Shown here in pieces: positions 1 to 5,082 of a stretch of 5,082 bases of DNA (within the stretch, counting starts at the first letter, position 1; every line of letters starts with the position of its first letter). Below the pieces are notes generated by a model, which did no database searches, was not told the origin of the DNA, and saw nothing but the letters and a program-made list of their open reading frames with translations. The stretch is from an uncultured Candidatus Melainabacteria bacterium (GTDB lineage Bacteria; Cyanobacteriota; Vampirovibrionia; Gastranaerophilales; Gastranaerophilaceae): contig CALBKW010000121.1 of assembly GCA_937895785.1 (NCBI GenBank), positions 1 to 5,082 on the forward strand. The letters are read 5' to 3'. The position numbers and the translations under genes were made by a program.

Positions 1-984
1 ATACATTACAACATAAAATCTAATGCTTGGCTTGAGCCAATCTTAGATTTTATGTCTGTTTTTTATAGCAAAATTACAGAAATAAGAAACGACCTTTATG
101 ACAGAGGAATTTTAGAGGCAGAAAAAGTTGATGCTTACGTAATTTCAGTTGGAAATCTTACAACTGGCGGGGTAGGAAAAACTCCTGTTGTAGCAGAACT
201 AGCAAAGCACTTCATTTCTCAAGGTAAAAAAGTTGCAATAATATCAAGAGGTTACGGCGGTAAACTTTCAAACAAAGACGTTCACGTCGTTTCGGCAAAT
301 AACGAAATATTTTTTACAGCAGAAGAAATTGGCGATGAACCTTATTGGTTTGCTCAAAACATTAATAATGCTTATGTCTTAACTTGTTCAAGTCGCGTAA
401 AAGCGGCAAACGAAGCTATCAAACATTTTGGTGTTGAGATTATAATTCTTGATGATGCATTTCAACATAGAAAAATTAAACGTGATTTAGATTTAGTTTT
501 AGTTGATAGTGAAAAATTATTTGGTAATGGGAAACACTTGCCAGCAGGACCTTTGCGAGAAGATTTAAACGGTCTAAAAAGAGCCGATAAACTTCTTATT
601 ATGAATAAAACTTCAAAGCCCGTAGAACCCGACGTTTTAGAAAATATTTTTGACAAAAGAAAAACTTTTGTCTGCAATGTTGTTCCAAGTTTCACATATA
701 ACATTAAAACAACCGAGATTTTACCATTAAAATCCGACGTTACAGCAATGTGTGCAATAGGACAACCTGAACAATTCTACGATTTTGTAAGACAAAAGTT
801 CAATTTGCTTGATACTATTACTTTTGATGACCATCATCAATATAAATATAATGAAGTATCAAGATTAAAAGGCAACATTATTACTACAGAAAAAGATGCC
901 GTAAAACTTGCCGAATTTGATTTAGACAACATTTTTGCGCTAAAATTGAAATTGGAATTAGATGTAGAAAGCATATTAAGATGA
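1..984 (+). CDS. lpxK: Tetraacyldisaccharide 4'-kinase LpxK, 5' end just outside the window
   Basis: LpxK uses ATP to phosphorylate the 4' position of the tetraacyl disaccharide, giving lipid IVA, at the cytoplasmic face of the inner membrane. Counting from the ATG at 52, the visible family signatures are VGNLT and the P-loop GGVGKTP (residues 33-45), RGYGGK (66-71), GDEP (94-97), DDAFQH (134-139, usually DDGFQH), GNGKHLPAGPLRE (158-170), DDHHQY (259-264) and TTEKDA (278-283). The frame stays open from base 1 to base 51. Those 17 codons, including WLEPIL, resemble the hydrophobic N-terminal helix of the family. They also restore the roughly 50-residue distance to VGNLT known from E. coli LpxK. 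I therefore take the true start to be a few codons left of the window, with ATG 52 internal. The gene ends in TGA inside the nth start (ATGA overlap). Its presence implies an outer membrane with lipid A. The family call is very secure; the start is inferred. Confidence 0.95.
   Translation: MHYNIKSNAWLEPILDFMSVFYSKITEIRNDLYDRGILEAEKVDAYVISVGNLTTGGVGKTPVVAELAKHFISQGKKVAIISRGYGGKLSNKDVHVVSANNEIFFTAEEIGDEPYWFAQNINNAYVLTCSSRVKAANEAIKHFGVEIIILDDAFQHRKIKRDLDLVLVDSEKLFGNGKHLPAGPLREDLNGLKRADKLLIMNKTSKPVEPDVLENIFDKRKTFVCNVVPSFTYNIKTTEILPLKSDVTAMCAIGQPEQFYDFVRQKFNLLDTITFDDHHQYKYNEVSRLKGNIITTEKDAVKLAEFDLDNIFALKLKLELDVESILR
11..55 (+). repeat. Long inverted repeat (hairpin) in the early lpxK coding sequence
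   Basis: Bases 11-23 (ACATAAAATCTAA) and 43-55 (TTAGATTTTATGT) are perfect 13-base reverse complements. The 19 bases between them contain a second inverted repeat, TTGGC (27-31) and GCCAA (36-40), around TTGA. As RNA this would fold into a long stem with a small internal bulge and a capped apical stem. A run of six T follows at 59-64, so the + strand looks somewhat terminator-like. However, the long stem is almost all A-U and the G-C pairs sit at the tip, unlike a normal intrinsic terminator. The element lies inside the open lpxK frame and buries the ATG at 52. Its role is unknown; a cis-acting RNA structure affecting lpxK expression is one possibility. Confidence 0.7.
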
Positions 985-1610
985 GCAATATTGACGAAAT
1001 TGTAAAAATTTTGAAAGAAGCTAAACAACAAAAAAGCGATTTTGTCGGACTAATGGATAGTTTTACAGATCCTTATTTAGTACTTATTGCTTGCATTTTA
1101 AGCCTTAGGACAAACGATAAAACAACTTATCCTGCTACGCTAAGAATGTTAGAACTAGCAAAAACTCCTCAAGAAATGATGAATGTTTCAGAAGAGGATT
1201 TGACTAAAGCTATATATCCTGTTGGATTTTATGCAAATAAGGCAAAACAAATTATTCAATTATCAAAAGAAATTGTTGAAAAATACGACGGTAAAGTTCC
1301 ATGTGATATTGACGAACTTTGCAAATTTAATGGCGTTGGAAGAAAAACCGCCAATCTAGTTGTTGCAAGAGGTTTCAACAAACCTGCCATTTGTGTTGAT
1401 GTTCACGTACACAGAATTTTTAACCGACTTGGCTATGTTAAAACTAAAAATCCAGAGGAAACTGAGTTTGCACTACGCGAAAAATTACCTCTAAAATATT
1501 GGATTGACATAAATACACTTATTGTTACACACGGACAAAATGTCTGCAAGCCTCAAAAACCGAACTGTACAGACTGTCCAATTGAAAAATATTGTGCAAA
1601 ATTAATTTAG
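981..1610 (+). CDS. nth: Endonuclease III (DNA glycosylase/AP lyase)
   Basis: This 209-residue protein is a base-excision repair enzyme that removes oxidised pyrimidines and nicks at the abasic site. It has the HhH-GPD architecture: the hairpin GVGRK at 118-122, with K122 the expected catalytic lysine, and VDVHVHR at 139-145, with D140 the expected catalytic aspartate. Four cysteines at 189, 196, 199 and 205 give exactly the C-x6-C-x2-C-x5-C spacing of the [4Fe-4S] cluster. The length matches E. coli Nth (about 211). The damage-probing loop reads LSLRTND (40-46), where E. coli has LSAQATD, so an Arg replaces the intercalating Gln; this may shift substrate preference. The start ATG overlaps the lpxK stop (ATGA). 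The upstream Shine-Dalgarno is poor (AGAAAG at 966-971), so translation probably depends on lpxK. The 3' end overlaps the convergent pilin gene by 9 bases. Confidence 0.95.
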   Translation: MSNIDEIVKILKEAKQQKSDFVGLMDSFTDPYLVLIACILSLRTNDKTTYPATLRMLELAKTPQEMMNVSEEDLTKAIYPVGFYANKAKQIIQLSKEIVEKYDGKVPCDIDELCKFNGVGRKTANLVVARGFNKPAICVDVHVHRIFNRLGYVKTKNPEETEFALREKLPLKYWIDINTLIVTHGQNVCKPQKPNCTDCPIEKYCAKLI

Positions 1611-2246
1611 TTTACCACCATAATTATTATAATAAGATGCGCAAGAAATGCCCTTGCCTTTTTTAGAGCAATCCGATTTGATAAGCATTTCATCATATTC
1701 TTCGCCAAATGGTTCAATTCTATCAACAAAAATATTTACGCCAAAAATATCTTGCCCCCATTTATTAGGCTTTTTCAGACCATTCAAATCAACTGTCATC
1801 ATCGCAATTGGTAATGAATTTTGAGCCTTTGACGGAATAAGTAACCATTTTACACCAATAATCATACCCGAACTTGTAGTATGTAAATTTTTAACAAAAT
1901 ATTCACTCTTATCGTTTACTAAAGAGCCGTCCATAAAGTATGTTTTGTAAGTTTTAGGGTCAACAACTGATTGCATTCTAAAGTATGGATTCAACAAATC
2001 ACACAATACAACTTCTCTTTCGTCATCAGTTCGAGTTTGCTCTATTGCAACCTTATCAGTTTCTGTAGTCTGAGCTTTTATTGCTGAAAACACATACTCA
2101 ATATTTTTATAGGTATGTTTCCATTGAGAAATTGTGTGCAATTTTTTATTATCGTCAATAATATTTGGAATCAAAATTATTGCTGTCAAAACAATTATTG
2201 AAAGAACAACGATAATCTCTACTAATGTGAATGCTTGTTTTTTCAT
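1602..2246 (-). CDS. Type IV pilin-like (type II secretion-type) pseudopilin with N-methylation motif
   Basis: This 214-residue protein has a short positive leader (MKKQA), then FTLVE and a hydrophobic helix at about residues 6-26, ending in the Pro-Asn common in pseudopilins. Cleavage by prepilin peptidase is expected between A5 and F6, with the conserved Glu at mature position 5 (E10). The -1 residue is Ala, where Gly is usual. The globular part has D153-x-N155-G156, P160-N161, G164-x-D166-x-F168, resembling a metal-binding loop, and cysteines C193 and C202 near the C-terminus that could form a disulfide. I recall this layout as common among the many pseudopilins of Gastranaerophilales. Such proteins are membrane-anchored and assemble into pilus or secretion pseudopilus fibres. 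It starts 8 bases after the PHP gene, with its ribosome site touching that gene's stop. No pilus ATPase, platform protein or peptidase gene is in view, so the machine it serves is unknown. Confidence 0.85.
   Translation of the reverse strand: MKKQAFTLVEIIVVLSIIVLTAIILIPNIIDDNKKLHTISQWKHTYKNIEYVFSAIKAQTTETDKVAIEQTRTDDEREVVLCDLLNPYFRMQSVVDPKTYKTYFMDGSLVNDKSEYFVKNLHTTSSGMIIGVKWLLIPSKAQNSLPIAMMTVDLNGLKKPNKWGQDIFGVNIFVDRIEPFGEEYDEMLIKSDCSKKGKGISCASYYNNYGGKLN
1641..1664 (+). terminator. Possible weak intrinsic terminator for lpxK-nth
   Basis: GCAAG (1641-1645) pairs with CTTGC (1653-1657) across a 7-base loop, and six T follow at 1659-1664. This begins 31 bases past the nth stop, a suitable place for termination. 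The stem has only five base pairs and lies in antisense to the 3' end of the pilin gene, where the same bases encode part of the Lys/Gly-rich tail. It could be a chance pattern in AT-rich coding sequence. No better candidate is visible near this end. Confidence 0.25.
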
Positions 2247-2251
2247 ATTAA

Positions 2252-2256
2252 CTCCT
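2252..2256 (-). promoter_or_regulatory. Shine-Dalgarno of the pseudopilin, overlapping the PHP stop codon
   Basis: AGGAG lies 5 bases before the pilin ATG, and its first two bases are the last two bases of the PHP stop codon TAG (complement of 2255-2257). Ribosomes finishing the PHP gene would end on this site, which suggests coupled translation and places the pilin in the same transcript. Confidence 0.8.
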
Positions 2257-3112
2257 AAGCCATATCTAGGCGTTTTTTCTCTTGAATTAATTTGTCATAA
2301 ATCCATTCTGGAATAAAATGTTTACCTAACAGGATTTGACCATTTAAGATATTTGGTGCGTGAAAATCAGAACCACCTGTAACAATAAGCCCTAATTTTT
2401 CTGCCATTGAAGAAAAATATTCAACAACTGCAGGTGAGTGCTTTCTATGATAAGCCTCTACACCACGCAAACCATAATTCATTAAATCCTTAATTAAATC
2501 TTCAGCAATATCAATATCATGAGGGTGAGCAATTACAGGAACACCACCCGCATCATAGATAATTTCAACTGCATCTTGTGGTGAAACAGTTTTTCTTTGA
2601 ACGTAAACAGGCGAATTATCATTAATATATTTGCTATAGGCTTCAATTACACTGTTTGTACCGCCAGCATTTGTAATTGCTTTTGCAATGTGCGGACGTC
2701 CAATACTACCACCTTCAGCAACTTGAGCTTTAATTGAATCAAAAGAAATTTTAATATTTTCTTTTTTATCTAACAAATCAATAATTTCAAGAGTTTGATT
2801 AATTCTGGCTTGTTGTTGAGCCTTCATTAACTTTTGGAAATCTTCATTATCTGGATTCATAAAATAACCCAAAATATGAACCTCATAATTTTTATAAAGT
2901 GTATTGACCTCAACCCCTTGAATAACCTCAAGTTCGTCTTGCTTACCGATTTCTTTCAAATATTTTTGCGCGATATCGTAAGATAAAATATTGTCATGAT
3001 CTGTTAATGCGATAGCTTGTAAACCAGCTTCTAGTGCAATGTCTACAATTTTTTCGGGTGTAAAAACACCATCTGAATAATTAGTATGAATGTGAAAATC
3101 TGAACGCTTCAT
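2255..3112 (-). CDS. PHP-domain phosphoesterase (YciV/RNase AM, nucleoside 3',5'-bisphosphate phosphatase-like)
   Basis: This 285-residue metal-dependent hydrolase of the polymerase-and-histidinol-phosphatase fold carries all the expected metal ligands: FHIHTNYSDG with H7, H9 and D14; TDHD with D38-H39-D40; GVEVN with E68; VHILGY with H79; GRPHIA (138-143); IAHPHD with H196; and SDFH with D249 and H251. The overall pattern fits the group containing E. coli YciV (RNase AM) and the Chromobacterium 3',5'-nucleotide phosphatase. These enzymes remove 3'-phosphate from pAp-type nucleotides and/or trim short 5'-monophosphate RNAs from the 5' end. I chose the ATG at 3112 over an in-frame TTG at 3127, because that TTG partly overlaps the GGAGG that would serve the ATG and the homology starts at KRSDFHIH. 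Its position after rny and ymdB supports a job in nucleotide or RNA turnover. The exact substrate is inferred. Confidence 0.9.
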   Translation of the reverse strand: MKRSDFHIHTNYSDGVFTPEKIVDIALEAGLQAIALTDHDNILSYDIAQKYLKEIGKQDELEVIQGVEVNTLYKNYEVHILGYFMNPDNEDFQKLMKAQQQARINQTLEIIDLLDKKENIKISFDSIKAQVAEGGSIGRPHIAKAITNAGGTNSVIEAYSKYINDNSPVYVQRKTVSPQDAVEIIYDAGGVPVIAHPHDIDIAEDLIKDLMNYGLRGVEAYHRKHSPAVVEYFSSMAEKLGLIVTGGSDFHAPNILNGQILLGKHFIPEWIYDKLIQEKKRLDMA

Positions 3113-3120
3113 TATTTCCA

Positions 3121-3125
3121 CCTCC
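3121..3125 (-). promoter_or_regulatory. Strong Shine-Dalgarno that fixes the PHP gene start
   Basis: GGAGG lies 8 bases before the ATG at 3112 and immediately after the ymdB stop region. It is nearly an ideal anti-16S match and decides in favour of this ATG over the TTG five codons upstream, for which no ribosome site is apparent at the right distance. Confidence 0.85.
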
Positions 3126-3127
3126 AA

Positions 3128-3970
3128 TCAGGACTTTTGATTATTTTGGTTATCAAAGCCTACCTCCAATCCATTATTTTCATATACTATTTTGTCATTA
3201 ATTCTTTTTATTTCGGTTGCTTTACCTGTTAAAGCATCTAAAGTAATTTCAACCGCATTAATTGTAGCAATATTATCTTGAGCTACTTCAAAGCGTTCAG
3301 GCATGCAAGTTGTCATTCTAGCAAGCGAGGTTGTGTATTCCATACCAATTACACTATCTTCAGCCCCACAAAAACCTGCATCTGTAATATACGCCATATC
3401 GTTAATAATTTTTTCGTCTGCTGTTTGAACATGAGTATGAGTTCCGACGAATGCACTTACACCAAAACTTGCACAGAATCTACCAAAACAAATTTTTTCG
3501 GCAGTTGCTTCTGCATGAAAATCCACAAAAATATTTGGCGTAATCTCTTTAATTTCCTTAATTTTATCTTCAAGGATTTTCCATTGAGAATCCATCGGTT
3601 GCATAAATACACGTCCCAAGAAATTCATAACACAAATTTTATGTTCTCCAACATCGAAAATTCTAAAACCTTCTCCTCTTGTTCCTTCAGGGTAATTTAA
3701 AGGTCGGACTAACTTGTCCGCCTCATCAATGTAGTTAAATATTTCTTTTTTATCCCAAATGTGGTTGCCAGATGTAAAGCAATTAACTCCTGCATTTGCA
3801 AGTTGATTATAATTTTTTTGAGTCAAACCAAAACCGTGAGAGGCATTTTCAGCATTCACGATTACAAAGTCATATTTAGTTTTGTTTTCGGCAAGATAGT
3901 CGGTAACAGCATTTCTACCGATTTTACCGACTACATCGCCAAAAAATAATATTTTAATCAGTTCTTGCAT
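3128..3970 (-). CDS. ymdB: YmdB-family metallophosphoesterase (2',3'-cyclic nucleotide phosphodiesterase)
   Basis: This 280-residue dinuclear-metal phosphodiesterase belongs to the B. subtilis YmdB family. All known metal-site residues have counterparts: D12 in FFGDVVG, E41-N42 in VNAEN, N69-H70 in SGNHIWD, H152 in DFHAEAT, and H178 and H180 in GTHTHVQT. In B. subtilis, YmdB hydrolyses 2',3'-cyclic nucleotides and is needed for the switch between motility and biofilm gene expression. Its gene there lies next to rny, as it does here. The tail after about residue 265 extends beyond the B. subtilis protein and is rich in Asn and Gln (ending DNQNNQKS); it may be disordered. The start ATG at 3970 is preceded by AAGGTG at 10 bases. 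Another ATG, at 3978, is out of frame. Function is assigned by family; the signalling role is not shown for this organism. Confidence 0.95.
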   Translation of the reverse strand: MQELIKILFFGDVVGKIGRNAVTDYLAENKTKYDFVIVNAENASHGFGLTQKNYNQLANAGVNCFTSGNHIWDKKEIFNYIDEADKLVRPLNYPEGTRGEGFRIFDVGEHKICVMNFLGRVFMQPMDSQWKILEDKIKEIKEITPNIFVDFHAEATAEKICFGRFCASFGVSAFVGTHTHVQTADEKIINDMAYITDAGFCGAEDSVIGMEYTTSLARMTTCMPERFEVAQDNIATINAVEITLDALTGKATEIKRINDKIVYENNGLEVGFDNQNNQKS

Positions 3971-3980
3971 AACTGCATTT

Positions 3981-3986
3981 CACCTT
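3981..3986 (-). promoter_or_regulatory. Shine-Dalgarno of ymdB in the 21-base rny-ymdB gap
   Basis: AAGGTG ends 10 bases before the ATG at 3970 and starts a few bases past the rny TAA stop. The spacing is slightly long but workable. There is no room for a separate promoter inside the gap, which supports co-transcription with rny, although a promoter inside the rny coding region cannot be excluded. Confidence 0.65.
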
Positions 3987-3991
3987 TTAAT

Positions 3992-5082
3992 TTATTTTGC
4001 AATTTCTGTTGTTCTAAATTCTCTAACAACAGTTACTCTGATTTGACCAGGGTAATCTAGTTCGTCTTCAATACGTTTTGCAATATCTCTTGCAAGTTTT
4101 TGAGATGCTAAATCGTCAAATTGTTCAGCTTCAACAATTACACGAACTTCACGACCTGCTTGTACTGCAAACGATTGTTTGATACCTTTGAAACTGTTTA
4201 CAATTTCTTCGATTTTTTGTAAACGTTTGATGTAAATTTCTAATGTATCACGTCTTGCACCTGGACGACCTGCAGAAATAGCATCAGCTAATTTTACAAG
4301 CACTGCTTCAATTGTATTAGCTGTAACATCATCATGGTGAGCTTCAATAGCGTGGATAATTTCCATTTTTTCACCGTATCTGTTTGCAATTTCAACACCT
4401 AATTGAATATGAGTACCTTCCTGAGTTTGGTCAACAGCTTTACCGATATCGTGTAATAAACCTGCTCGTTTTGCAACATTAACGTTAGCCCCTAATTCAG
4501 CAGCCAACATGCCAGCAATATGACCCACTTCAAGAGAGTGTTTTAATACGTTTTGACCGTAACTTGTTCTATAGTATAAACGACCTAAAGTTTTAAGAAG
4601 TTCTTTATTTAAACCCATAATGCCCATATCTAATGCAGCATTTTCACCTTCTGTAAGAATTTTCTTTTCAACTTCATCTTTTGCTTTAGCAACCATTTCT
4701 TCAATTCTAACAGGGTGAATACGTCCGTCTGAAATAAGTTTTTCTAAAGCTAATTTTGCAACTTCACGTCTTACAGGATCAAAACTTGATAATACAACAG
4801 CTTCTGGAGTATCATCAATAATTAAGTCAACGCCAGTTAAAGTTTCTAAAGTTCTGATATTACGACCTTCACGACCGATAATACGACCTTTCATTTCATC
4901 ATTTGGCAATGAAACTACAGAAACTGTACTTTCAACCACTTGATCCATTACGCAACGTTGCATTGTTGTTGATAATATTTCTTGAGATTGTTCTAAAGCT
5001 TTTTCTTTAATTTTAGCTTCGTTTTCTCTAATTAATTGCATTTGTTCTTGAGCTAAATCATTTTTAAGTTGTTCTAACAACA
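3992..5082 (-). CDS. rny: Ribonuclease Y, C-terminal part (N-terminus beyond the right edge)
   Basis: RNase Y is the membrane-anchored endoribonuclease that starts mRNA decay in many bacteria lacking RNase E. About 363 residues are visible; the family is usually about 520. The missing part should be the N-terminal membrane helix and most of the coiled coil. Counting from the codon at 5080 (a TTG, almost certainly an internal Leu), the domains are: the charged end of the coiled coil (1-45); a KH RNA-binding domain with GRIIGREGRN (65-74); the HD domain with YRTSYGQN (170-177), the H210-D211 pair in LLHDIGKA, and AHHDD (247-251); then a C-terminal domain with QAGREVR and a canonical ending (DELDYPGQIRV, then REFRTTEIAK). 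No substitutions are apparent in the catalytic motifs. It is followed 21 bases later by ymdB, the classic neighbour. The start and promoter lie outside the window. Confidence 0.97.
   Translation of the reverse strand, partial: LLEQLKNDLAQEQMQLIRENEAKIKEKALEQSQEILSTTMQRCVMDQVVESTVSVVSLPNDEMKGRIIGREGRNIRTLETLTGVDLIIDDTPEAVVLSSFDPVRREVAKLALEKLISDGRIHPVRIEEMVAKAKDEVEKKILTEGENAALDMGIMGLNKELLKTLGRLYYRTSYGQNVLKHSLEVGHIAGMLAAELGANVNVAKRAGLLHDIGKAVDQTQEGTHIQLGVEIANRYGEKMEIIHAIEAHHDDVTANTIEAVLVKLADAISAGRPGARRDTLEIYIKRLQKIEEIVNSFKGIKQSFAVQAGREVRVIVEAEQFDDLASQKLARDIAKRIEDELDYPGQIRVTVVREFRTTEIAK

Noticed and set aside
11..64. The lpxK hairpin plus T-run as an intrinsic terminator of an upstream gene
   Set aside because: The lpxK frame runs through it with family-like sequence, and the stem beside the T-run is almost all A-T. 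I list it as a repeat of unknown role instead.
1624..1635. Palindrome TTATTATAATAA near the end of the pilin gene
   Set aside because: An AT-only palindrome in AT-rich coding sequence, explained by Tyr/Asn codons; no T-run or G-C stem for a terminator.
2255..2270. Small stem (CCTA/TAGG) that might hide the pilin ribosome site
   Set aside because: Only four pairs, at the end of a coding sequence; too weak to claim regulation.
3278..3700. 140-codon plus-strand open frame opposite ymdB, and shorter ones at 3761-3949, 2134-2316, 462-704 and 837-1031
   Set aside because: These are shadows of conserved genes on the other strand. They have low-complexity translations and no recognisable domain or supporting ribosome site.
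3705..3720. GC-rich hairpin CGGAC/GTCCG with 6-base loop
   Set aside because: It is only five base pairs, lies in well-conserved ymdB coding sequence and has no T-run on either strand, so it is not a terminator.
5078..5080. TTG as a start codon for RNase Y
   Set aside because: The frame remains open to the window edge, the codon falls within the coiled coil, and the protein would lack its membrane anchor. It is an internal Leu of a truncated gene.

Overview
The window looks like chromosomal DNA of an AT-rich, diderm (LPS-making) bacterium that also has a Gram-positive-style RNA decay system. It holds two gene groups facing each other, with almost no intergenic space. Lipid A biosynthesis (lpxK), RNase Y with a YmdB-family partner, and a short pseudopilin with a D-x-N-G...P-N...G-x-D-x-F motif and a C-terminal Cys pair together point to the non-photosynthetic cyanobacterial relatives of animal guts (Melainabacteria / Gastranaerophilales). 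This placement is inferred from gene content and remembered family features; no search was run. TGA and TAA/TAG all serve as stops, so the genetic code looks standard.

Plus strand, 1-1610: the lipid A 4'-kinase gene lpxK, whose first codons lie just left of the window, overlaps by 4 bases (ATGA) an endonuclease III gene (nth). A long inverted repeat (11-55) lies inside the first codons of lpxK.

Minus strand, 5082 down to 1602: rny (RNase Y, N-terminus beyond the right edge), ymdB, a PHP-domain phosphoesterase gene, and a type IV pilin-like gene. The gaps are 21, 15 and 8 bases, each containing or touching a Shine-Dalgarno sequence, so this reads as one operon. The first three products all cleave phosphoester bonds and could act in sequence on RNA: an endonuclease, a cyclic-nucleotide phosphodiesterase, and a candidate nucleotide/oligonucleotide phosphatase. 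The pseudopilin at the end does not obviously belong, yet its ribosome binding site overlaps the stop codon of the PHP gene. The two groups converge with a 9-base overlap of coding sequence (1602-1610).

No tRNA, rRNA, CRISPR array, insertion sequence or promoter could be supported. Promoters for both groups must lie mostly outside the window. I see no clearly new defence or mobile system. The points worth a second look are the RNA-turnover operon with its coupled pseudopilin, the hairpin at the start of lpxK, and the Ala in place of Gly at the pilin cleavage site.
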